Of a stretch of 64,000 nt of DNA, positions 20,274-28,165 are shown one piece after another (position 1 is the first letter of the stretch; every line of letters starts with the position of its first letter). This DNA comes from Bradyrhizobium sp. (lineage in GTDB: Bacteria; Pseudomonadota; Alphaproteobacteria; Rhizobiales; Xanthobacteraceae), in the NCBI RefSeq assembly GCF_030654605.1, contig NZ_JAURXB010000115.1:22448-86447 (forward strand), written 5' to 3'. Position numbers and translations under genes: made by a program. A model generated the notes under the pieces. It was not told the origin of the DNA. It made no database searches and was given only the letters and a program-made list of their open reading frames with translations.

Positions 20274-20349
20274 GCCGCAATAGCTCAGTTGGTAGAGCAC
20301 GTCATTCGTAATGACGGGGTCACAGGTTCGAGTCCTGTTTGCGGCACCA
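20274..20349 (+). tRNA. tRNA-Thr (CGT)
   Basis: A full cloverleaf of 76 bases with encoded CCA. The acceptor stem is GCCGCAA/TTGCGGC, the D-arm has AGCTCAGTTGGTAGAGC, and the anticodon stem CGTCA/TGACG encloses loop TTCGTAA, giving anticodon CGT. The T-arm is CAGGTTCGAGTCCTG. The HEPN gene follows 129 bases downstream. Confidence 0.97.
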
Positions 20350-20477
20350 GTTTCCTCCTAAGATATCTAAAGATTGCTATTACGTCGGCTTGGCGTCGGA
20401 CCGCGATATGAGCGGCGCATGGTCGCCGTGACGATCGGCTCTGCATACTCGTGCTGCGGAAAACGAGGACGTTGTTG

Positions 20478-21761
20478 ATGGGGAGCAATTTTAGTTGGGA
20501 GCAGGGCTTCAATAATCCACTTGTGTTGGGGAAGATTGCAGCTTGTCGAAAAATCGGAAAGGATGCTCGCATCTCGTTCGATGCGGCTGATTATCATTTT
20601 TGGTTGCCCGTTCTTGAGTCCGCGGTACGTGCTTCCGAGAAAGTCGGCCAGCTCAAACATCGTTGCGTTGAACAAGCGCTGAACGATGCAGTTTTGACGC
20701 TGAAGGATTGCGACGCATTCCTTCGAAGATGCGATAAAGCGTTTACTCAACTCTCCTCGCGGGCCAAGACAGATTTCGTCATGGTCTCGTCGGTGACTTA
20801 CACCGGCTTAAGATTGTTCTCTGGCATGAAGGACGGTGACGTCCGGCTGCAATGGCAGCCATCACAAAAATCAAACTTCATGAGGGGTGTCCGACAATCT
20901 AGAGACGATCTGTCGGACGTCTTGCGATCTCACAAGATTTCCCAAGCGTCTGAAGGACTTACTAACGTGCTAGCACATGTGTCGGCATTTGATGCACATG
21001 AAGCGCATGCGGTCGCTACTGACTCAATTGATACTCTACGCGGCATGCTAAATCTGTTCGTAAACTCAAAACGAGGAGTGAATCCCTTCTCGCGGATGAG
21101 CGCTCCACACGCGGTGAACCGGTTTCGCAGTGGCCCGTACCGAACAGTCCATAACGTTGATGGCTCTATTGCTACCAAGACGTTTTGGTACGAGCATCGC
21201 TGGCTGCACGAGACACCAACGGTTAGGTTCAAGGACGGCAAAACCAAGAAATTCAATCAGAACCTGAAGGGCTGGTGGCGAAAATTGCAAGACAACCCGC
21301 TCTCCAACCACATCAGGTCGGGATTACTACGTTACTGCCGTGCTCTCGATCAACATGACGCGGAAGCAGCTCTGCTTGGGATGTGGGGGGCGTTGGAGAG
21401 CCTAACCGGTACGCAGCGCGACAAATACGAGGTTACAGTAAGCCGGACTGCTCTGCTCTTCCTTGATAAGGAAACTGCGCGTCAAATTGCCCACCATGTG
21501 AGGTTGCGGCGTAACTCATCAATTCACGCGGTCCGCACGCTAAATCAAGAGGAGGCTGATGCGATCTTGATACACGCAGAAACGCTGGTAAGCCGAGTTT
21601 TATTTTTCTGCTTGAGCGAGGGAAAACGGTTCGTTGATGAAAACGAACTGTTCAATTTTCTCGATCTGACACTGAGTGAAGCCAAACTTAGGCGGACAAT
21701 CGCGCTCTCGAAGTTTTCCGTTGAGTATCACAGCAGGAAACCAATCCCGGCGAGTGAATAA
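20478..21761 (+). CDS. HEPN-domain protein (Apea-like), candidate ribonuclease next to a tRNA gene
   Basis: A 427-residue cytosolic protein with no signal or membrane segment. The first 260 residues match nothing I recognise. The C-terminal part reads LLGMWGALESLTG, then HHVRLRRNSSIHAVRTLN, an all-helical region with RNSSIH (Arg345 to His350). This is the R-x4-H motif of HEPN ribonucleases in toxin and phage-defence systems, and the flanking pattern resembles Apea-like HEPN proteins. The ATG at 20478 has CGAGGAC upstream. G+C is about half, against roughly two-thirds in neighbours, so recent acquisition at the tRNA-Thr 3' side is likely. No integrase, antitoxin or flanking att repeat is visible. 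HEPN is inferred from the motif alone. Confidence 0.6.
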   Translation: MGSNFSWEQGFNNPLVLGKIAACRKIGKDARISFDAADYHFWLPVLESAVRASEKVGQLKHRCVEQALNDAVLTLKDCDAFLRRCDKAFTQLSSRAKTDFVMVSSVTYTGLRLFSGMKDGDVRLQWQPSQKSNFMRGVRQSRDDLSDVLRSHKISQASEGLTNVLAHVSAFDAHEAHAVATDSIDTLRGMLNLFVNSKRGVNPFSRMSAPHAVNRFRSGPYRTVHNVDGSIATKTFWYEHRWLHETPTVRFKDGKTKKFNQNLKGWWRKLQDNPLSNHIRSGLLRYCRALDQHDAEAALLGMWGALESLTGTQRDKYEVTVSRTALLFLDKETARQIAHHVRLRRNSSIHAVRTLNQEEADAILIHAETLVSRVLFFCLSEGKRFVDENELFNFLDLTLSEAKLRRTIALSKFSVEYHSRKPIPASE

Positions 21762-21844
21762 ACCGATAACCTCGAATGCAGTGGACTGTCAGTCTTACCT
21801 GCCTCAGCCGTCAAGGCACATCTGAAGCGCGTTTCAAATGTCTG

Positions 21845-21860
21845 TGTGACGCATCTCACA
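21845..21860. promoter_or_regulatory. Perfect Crp-type site 1 (TGTGA-N6-TCACA)
   Basis: TGTGA-CGCATC-TCACA matches the classic Crp/cAMP receptor consensus at all ten fixed positions. The outer bases add to the symmetry (CTGTGTGA and TCACAGAG, seven of eight paired). It ends 58 bases before the ATG of the small secreted protein at 21919, a usual distance for an activator site. It is one of three such sites in 2.2 kb. Confidence 0.7.
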
Positions 21861-21918
21861 GAGCCATAGCCGCGCCCAGCCTAGTCTCCCCGCAACGCTG
21901 AACCACGGGAGACTTCAC

Positions 21919-22284
21919 ATGCGCAAATACTTCTTGATCACCGCGATGGTGCTGGCGTCGGCGACCGCCCAGGCCGGTCCGATACGAAGCCTGACGCTGG
22001 CATCGAACGAACAGCCGGCGGCGGCAGAGCCAGCCAAACCGGTCGAACAAAAGCCGGCCGAGGCGCCGAAGGCGGTACAAACGCCGGCCGCCAGCGAAGC
22101 GCCTGTTTATGTCGCGCGGCCTGCGGCCGTTGGTGCGGCGACCGAAGCGCCGAAGGCCGAGACCACAAATTCCGTCGCCGAGAAAGCTTCTCGGGCGACC
22201 GGCACCGAAAAGCCGAAACGCCGGCGCGAATCGACCGAAGCGCGGGTGATCCGCGAATTGAATCGCCACGGCATCTATTGGTGA
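21919..22284 (+). CDS. Small secreted Ala/Pro-rich protein
   Basis: A 121-residue protein with a clean signal peptide (MRKYFLITAMVLASATAQA). The mature part is rich in Ala, Pro, Glu and Lys (AEPAKPVEQKPAEAPK) and likely disordered. The C-terminus is different: KPKRRRESTEARVIRELNRHGIYW is basic and helical, and looks like a conserved functional tail (written here in two parts: KPKRRREST, then EARVIRELNRHGIYW). No known domain. A perfect Crp-type palindrome precedes it. Its partner may be a cell-envelope component, given the neighbours, but this is a guess. Confidence 0.78.
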   Translation: MRKYFLITAMVLASATAQAGPIRSLTLASNEQPAAAEPAKPVEQKPAEAPKAVQTPAASEAPVYVARPAAVGAATEAPKAETTNSVAEKASRATGTEKPKRRRESTEARVIRELNRHGIYW

Positions 22285-22344
22285 GACGCCAATCGCGTCA
22301 TTGAGAATCGTCAACGGGTCGCGCGCCATGCGCATGACCCATCA

Positions 22345-22356
22345 CTCACGCGTGAG
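22345..22356. promoter_or_regulatory. 12-base palindrome CTCACGCGTGAG
   Basis: A perfect 12-base palindrome built of the same TCAC/GTGA half-sites as the Crp-type site 33 bases downstream. CTCAC (22362-22366) and GTGAG (22382-22386) form another inverted pair between them. Possibly a second regulator site for the gene at 22460. Confidence 0.4.
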
Positions 22357-22388
22357 CCGAACTCACGGGGTTTGAACTAATCGTGAGC

Positions 22389-22404
22389 TGTGAAGCAGTT
22401 CACA
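22389..22404. promoter_or_regulatory. Perfect Crp-type site 2 (TGTGA-N6-TCACA)
   Basis: TGTGA-AGCAGT-TCACA, all ten fixed positions match. It ends 56 bases before the ATG at 22460, almost the same spacing as site 1 has to its gene. Confidence 0.7.
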
Positions 22405-22459
22405 TCCATATTTCGCAGCCGCGGTAATACGCGAACGAAACTGAACGAGGGAGGCGACC

Positions 22460-22732
22460 ATGCCTTCAATGGACCATCAAAGCAGAATAGGCCGCACCAT
22501 CGACCGCTTGGGGATTGTTCGAATCCTGCTGGTCCAGGTGATGGTTTTGCTCGCGCTGGTCGGCGCCGTCGTTCGATGGGTCAACTGGTCGTCCGAGGTC
22601 GCCTGGGAAGAATTTCTCAGCGCGAGCCGGCCGGCGCTGGCCGGCGCGAGCAGTCAACCTCACGCGCCGCCGCAGCCTCAGGCTCCGGTGCAGACCGTCA
22701 AGAGCAAGGCGGCCTGCCCCAAGAAAGCCTGA
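22460..22732 (+). CDS. Small single-pass membrane protein
   Basis: A 90-residue protein with one membrane segment (about 20-42, IVRILLVQVMVLLALVGAVV) and a Pro/Gln-rich C-terminal tail ending in KSKAACPKKA, which holds the only Cys. The ATG is preceded by GGGAGG seven bases upstream, a strong site. I recognise no family. A perfect Crp-type site lies 56 bases upstream. It ends 20 bases from the convergent polysaccharide deacetylase gene, with no room for a terminator, so transcripts from the two genes probably overlap. Confidence 0.75.
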   Translation: MPSMDHQSRIGRTIDRLGIVRILLVQVMVLLALVGAVVRWVNWSSEVAWEEFLSASRPALAGASSQPHAPPQPQAPVQTVKSKAACPKKA

Positions 22733-22752
22733 GCCAAGGCTGCGCGGGCGCG

Positions 22753-23772
22753 TTATTCCGTCACCGTCTGGATCACGCTGCTGACCGGACGGCTGGCGAC
22801 GGCCGGCAGCTTCATGTCCTTGATCAGCAGAGCGTCGTATTCGGCCAGCGTCTCCAGCTGCACCTTGGCCTTCATGTGCACCACCTTGTAGCCGCCGGCC
22901 TTGAGGCGGCGCAGCAGCGTGGGCAGCGCTTCCGCGGTGCGCTTCTGCAGGTCGTGCATCAGGATGATGCCCTTGCCCGTCTTGTCGAGCTTGGTCATCA
23001 CATTAGTGACGATCTGTGCGGCGTCCCTGGACTTGAAGTCGAAGGAGTCGACGTCGGTGGAGAACATCGCGATGTTGCGCGTGCCGAGATAGTCCACCGA
23101 AGCCGGGGTATGCTGCAGGCCGGGAAAGCGGAAGAACGGCGCCGGTGCGGTGCCGATCGCCATCTTGATGGCGCTGAATCCCTTTTCGATCTCTTCCTTG
23201 ACCTGCGCTTCGGTCAGCTTCTTGCTGTCGAGATGCGCGTGCGACCAGGTGTGGGAGCCGACGGTGTGGCCGGCATTGTAGACCTGCTTCAGGATTTCCG
23301 GATGATAGGTGGAGTGCTTGCCGACCGGGAAGAACGTGGCCTTGGTGCATTCCTCGGCCAGCGATTTCAGTACCGAGGGCGTGGTCGGCCACGGGCCGTC
23401 GTCGAAGGTCAGCACCACTTCCTTCTCGGTGAGAAAGTCGAGCTGCTTGAATTGCTGGAAGCCGAAGCCCGGTCCGCCCGTGGTGTCGGCGACGACGACG
23501 CGGCTGACGCCGAGCGCATCGGGGTTGGCGCATTTTGCCTGCACGGGTGCGGCGGGCTTGGCGGGAGCGGGCGCGGAAAGCGCCGCGGTGACTTCGACAT
23601 CGGGCACGGCCGGCTTGGCGGCGACGACCGGAAGCGGCTCGGCTTTTCGTGCATTGACGGTTTGGGGAGGAGCGGCCGCATCCGCACGCGGCGAAGAGGT
23701 CCAGTACCACACGGCGGCGATCACGACAGCCGAAACAACACACGCGCCCAACAGGCCAAATGCATTACGCAT
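22753..23772 (-). CDS. Polysaccharide deacetylase (NodB homology domain), membrane-anchored
   Basis: A 339-residue protein with an N-terminal membrane anchor or signal (about 5-23) and an Ala/Pro-rich linker to about residue 110. The NodB/CE4 domain follows: LTFDDGPWP (Asp124 base, Asp125 metal ligand), SHTWSH (His174 and His178 metal ligands), FRFPGL, and ILMHD near the end. All catalytic motifs are present, so metal-dependent N- or O-deacetylation of an envelope or extracellular polysaccharide is expected. The substrate is unknown; the domain resembles YadE/PgaB-type more than symbiotic NodB in context. The ATG at 23772 has GGAAAG upstream. Confidence 0.9.
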   Translation of the reverse strand: MRNAFGLLGACVVSAVVIAAVWYWTSSPRADAAAPPQTVNARKAEPLPVVAAKPAVPDVEVTAALSAPAPAKPAAPVQAKCANPDALGVSRVVVADTTGGPGFGFQQFKQLDFLTEKEVVLTFDDGPWPTTPSVLKSLAEECTKATFFPVGKHSTYHPEILKQVYNAGHTVGSHTWSHAHLDSKKLTEAQVKEEIEKGFSAIKMAIGTAPAPFFRFPGLQHTPASVDYLGTRNIAMFSTDVDSFDFKSRDAAQIVTNVMTKLDKTGKGIILMHDLQKRTAEALPTLLRRLKAGGYKVVHMKAKVQLETLAEYDALLIKDMKLPAVASRPVSSVIQTVTE

Positions 23773-23996
23773 CGTTACACTTTCCACAAAATTCACCACA
23801 ACATACTCAAGGGCCATTAATGCAAACGAGGTCTTAACGCCCCACCAACGACGGCCGGTCCGACGAAATTATTTTTGCCAGGCGGCGCGACGAAGCGTCG
23901 TTCGCTGACGATCCCGTTCCTGAAACCGGCAGATGGGCGCGCCGTATCCTCGTCGAGACCGATGCCCGAGTGGCCGGAAACGGGGCCGGCTTTCTG

Positions 23997-24012
23997 TGTG
24001 ATGGACGTCACA
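23997..24012. promoter_or_regulatory. Perfect Crp-type site 3 (TGTGA-N6-TCACA)
   Basis: TGTGA-TGGACG-TCACA, all ten fixed positions match. It lies in the 315-base divergent region (23773-24087), 75 bases before the small Cys-rich protein gene and about 225 bases from the deacetylase start. It could serve either gene. No coding sequence is seen in the rest of this region. Confidence 0.7.
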
Positions 24013-24087
24013 GCGGCGGCGCAACCGTTCCGGCATGCTCTGGTCATCAACAACGGGCCCGCCGAGCCGGGCCAAAGGGAGCCTGAT

Positions 24088-24366
24088 ATGACCGCCTATT
24101 TGACCAGGACCATCCGCCAAGCCGGTATCGTGCTGGCCTTCGCGGTTTCTTTCGCCGCCCTGTCGGCGACCCCGAGCTTCGCCTTCAGCGCCGAAGCGCA
24201 GCAGATGTGCACCGGCGACGCGTTCAAGCTGTGCAGCGACGAGATCCCGAATATCCCGAAGATCACCGCCTGCATGATGAAGAAGCGCGCCAGCCTGAGC
24301 ACCGGCTGCCGGGCCGTGATGGACCGCGATCTCGCGCAGAAATCCAGCAAGGTCGCCGCGCAGTAA
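24088..24366 (+). CDS. Small secreted Cys-rich-repeat protein
   Basis: A 92-residue protein with a signal peptide (AGIVLAFAVSFAALSATPSFA, cleaved near residue 32). The mature part is one short four-Cys module: MCTGDAFKLC, then TACMMKKRASLSTGC. The spacing (C-x7-C ... C-x12-13-C) is the GLG1-like Cys-rich repeat seen in small alphaproteobacterial periplasmic proteins. The ATG at 24088 has AGGGAG upstream; a longer open frame to the left overlaps the regulatory region. A paralogue follows at 24567. Role unknown. Confidence 0.8.
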   Translation: MTAYLTRTIRQAGIVLAFAVSFAALSATPSFAFSAEAQQMCTGDAFKLCSDEIPNIPKITACMMKKRASLSTGCRAVMDRDLAQKSSKVAAQ

Positions 24367-24383
24367 TTTCGGGTCCAGGAAAT

Positions 24384-24473
24384 CGTCATGGCCGGGCTTG
24401 TCCCGGCCATCCACGTCTGCCTCGCTGCCGTGCCTCCAAGTCGTGGATGCCCGGGACAAGCCCGGGCATGACG
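24384..24473. repeat. Dispersed palindromic repeat, cgtcatggccgg family
   Basis: Arms CGTCATGGCCGGGCTTGTCC and GGACAAGCCCGGGCATGACG flank a less conserved centre. It separates the two Cys-rich paralogues. Confidence 0.9.
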
Positions 24474-24566
24474 GCGTCACTGGTCGGGCCTTACCCCAAA
24501 GGCGTTGCGGCGCCGGCTTGAGCGCATTAGAACGCGCCTGGATCATGACCGGGTAGGCGTAATCAT

Positions 24567-24779
24567 ATGACCAGATTTCTTTGCATCATTCCGCTCGTTC
24601 TGATGACCTCGGCTGCTTCGGCACAGCAGCAGGGACAGGACGTCTGCGCGCGCGACGCTTCACGTTTTTGCCGCGCCCATCTCGATGGGGGCGATCAGGT
24701 CGTGCTGGCCTGCCTGAGGCAAAATCGCGCCAGGCTCAGCAAGGGATGCCAGGCCCTGCTGACGAGGCACGGGCAGTAA
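24567..24779 (+). CDS. Small secreted Cys-rich-repeat protein, paralogue of the gene at 24088
   Basis: A 70-residue protein with a signal peptide (FLCIIPLVLMTSAASA) and a mature part of about 50 residues. It has the same four-Cys module as its neighbour: VCARDASRFC, then LACLRQNRARLSKGC. Matching positions are the paired Cys residues, the aromatic before the second Cys, and the LS-x-GC end. The two genes are separated by a palindromic repeat, as after a local duplication or parallel gain. Disulfide-stabilised periplasmic localisation is likely; role unknown. Confidence 0.8.
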   Translation: MTRFLCIIPLVLMTSAASAQQQGQDVCARDASRFCRAHLDGGDQVVLACLRQNRARLSKGCQALLTRHGQ

Positions 24780-24802
24780 ATCTCCCCGCGCGAATCCGGA
24801 AT

Positions 24803-24850
24803 CTCTCTCCCCTCCCCACCACGCGCAAGAGCGCGTGGGAGGAGGGGGGA
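24803..24850. repeat. Convergent-junction repeat, CTCTCCC/GGGAGG family
   Basis: CTCTCCCCTCCCCACCACGC pairs with GCGTGGGAGGAGGGGGGA around a short loop. It fills the gap between the convergent Cys-rich protein and MFS genes and probably ends transcription from both sides. Confidence 0.7.
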
Positions 24851-24859
24851 AGCGCGAAA

Positions 24860-26545
24860 CTACGTACTGCTGCCCGCGGCCGTCGCCACCGGCAACACTT
24901 CGCTCGCGGCGCGGTCCGGCGTGTCTTCCTTCCAGCGCACCGATCCGAACGGCCGCTCCAGCATGCGGCGGACGCGCACCGGATCGGGTCCGAGGTGAAA
25001 ATCCATCGCGCGCTGATGCAGCGCGCGTTCGGATTGCGTCGAGCGATTGCGCTGGCGCAGATAATCCAGCCAGGTCGGGCAGTGATAGCGTTCGGTCCAT
25101 AGTTCGGGATCGGCGATGTCGCGCGCGATCGACCAGCCATAGGCGCCGTTGCGCTGCCGGCTGAGCTGCACTTCCTGCATCACATTGTGGAAGGCGCGGG
25201 CGCTTTCCTGATCGACGCGGTATTCGATCTCGACCACCAGCGGCCCGCTGCGGCCGGTCAGCGACAGCCGCACCTCGGGGTCGGCCAGAACCTCCGCATC
25301 CTCGTTGCGCGCGCCGACCGGCGGCATCCGCAGCCACAGGCCGAGCAAGGGCGACACCAGCATCATGGCGGCGGAAACCAGCAGCGCGGTTTGCACGCCG
25401 GCCAGGTCGGTCAAATAGCCCCAGCCCCAGCTGCCGATCGCGATGCCGCCGGCAATCGAGGCCTGGAACGCCGCCAGCGAGCGGCCCGCGACCCAGCGCG
25501 GCGCGGAGAGCTGGACGCCGATGTTGAACAGCGCCACCGCAGCCATCCAGACCGCGCCGGCCACCACCAGCGCAGCGGCCGTCAGTACAGGCTGCCGGCT
25601 CAACGCCACCGCCGTGATCGCCCCCGCCATCGATATCGTGCAGGCGCGGATCGCGGCCTCGCCGCTCATTTGTCTGCGCAACGTGCCGATGTTGAGCGCG
25701 CCGATCACCGCGCCCATGCCGAACGCGCCGAGCATGATGCCGTAGGTCTGCGCGCCGCCATTCAGCAGGTCGCGGGCGATCAGCGGCATCAGCGCCATCA
25801 CCGAACCGCCGATGATGCCCGTCACCAGCGTGCGCGTCAGCACGATGCGGATCGACGGCGAGTTGGCGATGTAGCGCACGCCGGAAACAATGGCGCGGTT
25901 GAGACGTTCGCGCGGCAGCCGTGACGGCTCGCTGTTGCGGCGCCAGAGAAACAGCACGATCAACAGCGGGATATAAAGCAGCGCGTTGGCGGCGAAGGCC
26001 GCGACCGCGCCCGCAGTCGCGACGATGACGCCGCCGATCGCCGGCCCAAAACTTCGTGCGATATTGTAGCTGATGCCGTTCAGCGCCACCGCTGCCGGCA
26101 AATGCTCCGCCGGCACCTGTTCGCTGACCGAGGATTGCCACGCCGGTCCGAACAGCGCCATGCCGCAGCCGACGACGAAACAGAACGCCAGCAGGATATT
26201 CGGCGTCACCAGATTGAGCCAAGCCATCACGGCCAGCGCCGTCGCACCGGTCAGCGCGAAACACAGCGAGCCCAGCGCCACCACGCGCCGGTCATACATG
26301 TCGGCGATGGCGCCGGCCGGCATCGAGATCAGCATGATCGGCAGCATCAGTGCGGTCTGCACCAGCGCAACCTTGTCGGCCGACGACGTCATCTGCGTCA
26401 TCGCCCAGGCGGCACCGACCCCCTGGATCAGGAGGCCGAGATTGGAGAGCAGGCTGGCGAGCCAGATCCGCCGGAACACCGCATGCCGCAGCGGGGCGGC
26501 CACGCCGTCCCCTGATAACATCGAGCGCTTCGGCGGTTCCTTCAT
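24860..26545 (-). CDS. MFS transporter with a fused C-terminal monooxygenase-like (ABM) domain
   Basis: A 561-residue inner-membrane protein. Residues about 20-410 are a 12-segment major facilitator of the EntS/MFS_3 type: FRRIWLASLLSNLG at the start, ALMLPIMLISMPAGAIADMYDRR with the loop 2-3 signature, and NGISYNIARSFGPAIGG. It probably exports a small molecule. After the last membrane segment comes a soluble domain (about 430-505) with VVEIEYRVDQESARAFHNVM and RYHCPTWLDYLRQ, resembling the antibiotic-biosynthesis-monooxygenase fold. Such fusions exist in proteobacteria, but the role of the second domain is unknown. The final 40 residues are probably disordered. Confidence 0.85.
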   Translation of the reverse strand: MKEPPKRSMLSGDGVAAPLRHAVFRRIWLASLLSNLGLLIQGVGAAWAMTQMTSSADKVALVQTALMLPIMLISMPAGAIADMYDRRVVALGSLCFALTGATALAVMAWLNLVTPNILLAFCFVVGCGMALFGPAWQSSVSEQVPAEHLPAAVALNGISYNIARSFGPAIGGVIVATAGAVAAFAANALLYIPLLIVLFLWRRNSEPSRLPRERLNRAIVSGVRYIANSPSIRIVLTRTLVTGIIGGSVMALMPLIARDLLNGGAQTYGIMLGAFGMGAVIGALNIGTLRRQMSGEAAIRACTISMAGAITAVALSRQPVLTAAALVVAGAVWMAAVALFNIGVQLSAPRWVAGRSLAAFQASIAGGIAIGSWGWGYLTDLAGVQTALLVSAAMMLVSPLLGLWLRMPPVGARNEDAEVLADPEVRLSLTGRSGPLVVEIEYRVDQESARAFHNVMQEVQLSRQRNGAYGWSIARDIADPELWTERYHCPTWLDYLRQRNRSTQSERALHQRAMDFHLGPDPVRVRRMLERPFGSVRWKEDTPDRAASEVLPVATAAGSST

Positions 26546-26687
26546 TGCCCCTTCCGACGGGCCGGTCGCGGCCCTGATTCCCTGCGTTTTGCAGTGATGC
26601 CTGCGAAAGTCCTTGGCTGTCCAGTGTTTAGGCCGCTATCAGCGGTCACACAGGGCGGCTAAAAGACCGAAATGACGGGAGCACCTC

Positions 26688-28058
26688 ATGATCATATCGC
26701 GGCGGACGCTATTGAAGGGCGCCAGCGCCCTTACCCTGGCGGCCGGCACCTTCGGTCCGTCGGCCTTCGCGCAGACGGCGCCGACCGCCCCGGCGGCGCA
26801 AGTTCCGCCGGTTCTGTTCGTGCATGGCAATGGCGATCATTCCGGGCTGTGGGTCACCACGCTGTGGCGGATGGAATCGAACGGGGTTGCGCGCGACCGG
26901 ATGCTGGCGATCAATTTCACCGATCCGCTGGCGCGATCCGACGATGCGGTGGCGCAGCCCAACCGGTCCTCGACCGAGGACCAGCGCCGCGAACTCGGCG
27001 AGGCCATCAAGGAATTGAAACGCCGCACCGGGGCGTCGCGCGTCGCGCTGGTCGGCAATTCCCGCGGCGGCAATTCGATTCGCAGCTATATCAAGAACGG
27101 CGGCGGCGCCGATGTCAGCCACGCCGTGCTGTGCGGGGTTCCCAACCATGGCATCTTCGACTGGGATGATATGCCGGGCAGCGAGTTCAACGGCCGCGGT
27201 CCGTTCCTGCGCGGGCTGAACGAGGGCGACAGCGAGGTGACGCCCGGCACCGCGTTCCTGACATTGCGCAGCGACGGCATCGACAAATACGCCCAAGCCG
27301 ATGGCCGCTTCGTCGGCAAACCGGGCACGCCAACCGGCATCACACCGGATGGCCCGGCGCTCAAGGGCGCCACCAACCTCGTGCTCGGCGCCATCGACCA
27401 CCGCGAGACGGCGTTTCATCCGCGCGCGTTCCGCGAGATCTACAAATTCATCGCCGGCCGCGAGCCCGCCCGGATCTCCATCGCGCCGGAAGCGGAAGTC
27501 AAACTGAGCGGCCTGGTGACGGGCACGCCGGGCGGCGTTCAAACCAACCGCCCGGTGGCGGGCGCCTCGGTCGACGTGCATCGCGTATCGCCGGATACCG
27601 GCGAACGGCTGGGCGGCCCGGTCCATTCCTCGCAAACCGGCGCGGACGGGCGCTGGGGCTCAGCGTCGGTCGATCCCACCTGGTATCTCGAGATCGTGCT
27701 CACCTCGCCCGGCTCGACCACCACGCATCTTTACCGGTCGCCGTTTCCGCGCTCCTCCGACATCGTGCATCTGCGCGCCGCGCGCCCGCTGGGACCAGCC
27801 GATGCGACCGCCGGCGCGGTCGTCATCCTGTCGCGGCCGCGCGGCTATTTCGGCCTTCCCCGCGACGTGGTGCTGCTCGATGGGCAGGAGCCTAAGGATG
27901 TCAAAGCCGGCGTGCCCACCGATTCGGTCACCACCTTGCGGCTGCCGGCCGCGGAGGCCGGGCGCGCGGTCGTCGCGCAGTTCAACGAGGAGCGGATCGT
28001 CGCCCGGGCCTGGCCGGCATCGGAAAACAGGATTGCGATCGCCGAGCTGACTTACTAG
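26688..28058 (+). CDS. Tat-exported alpha/beta hydrolase with beta-sandwich tail
   Basis: A 456-residue exported hydrolase. It begins with a twin-arginine signal (SRRTLLKGASALTLAAG), so it is probably folded before export. The hydrolase core has VLFVHGNGDHSGLW (oxyanion region) and the nucleophile elbow GNSRGG (Ser125). Residues about 280-456 form two beta-rich modules: SGLVTGTPGG...GASVDVHRV is a carboxypeptidase-regulatory-like fold and the last part is a small jelly-roll-like segment. It resembles secreted lipases/esterases or polyester depolymerases. The substrate is unknown. Transcribed away from the MFS gene, with 142 bases between them. Confidence 0.85.
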   Translation: MIISRRTLLKGASALTLAAGTFGPSAFAQTAPTAPAAQVPPVLFVHGNGDHSGLWVTTLWRMESNGVARDRMLAINFTDPLARSDDAVAQPNRSSTEDQRRELGEAIKELKRRTGASRVALVGNSRGGNSIRSYIKNGGGADVSHAVLCGVPNHGIFDWDDMPGSEFNGRGPFLRGLNEGDSEVTPGTAFLTLRSDGIDKYAQADGRFVGKPGTPTGITPDGPALKGATNLVLGAIDHRETAFHPRAFREIYKFIAGREPARISIAPEAEVKLSGLVTGTPGGVQTNRPVAGASVDVHRVSPDTGERLGGPVHSSQTGADGRWGSASVDPTWYLEIVLTSPGSTTTHLYRSPFPRSSDIVHLRAARPLGPADATAGAVVILSRPRGYFGLPRDVVLLDGQEPKDVKAGVPTDSVTTLRLPAAEAGRAVVAQFNEERIVARAWPASENRIAIAELTY

Positions 28059-28165
28059 CTGTTGGATGGTCCCCCATTCGTCCGCCTTCCTGGCGCCCGG
28101 ATTTCCGGACCTGATAGAGCGGCGCCCGACGGGCAGATCTGTCCCTGAGAACTGCGAGGCCGTCA

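Noticed and set aside
20350..21918. Search for a duplicate of the tRNA-Thr 3' end (att site) beyond the HEPN gene
   Set aside because: No repeat of the T-arm or acceptor sequence was found downstream, so island boundaries cannot be defined.
22753..23772. Deacetylase as symbiotic NodB
   Set aside because: No nodA, nodC or nod box nearby, and an added membrane anchor and linker; a general envelope deacetylase is more likely.
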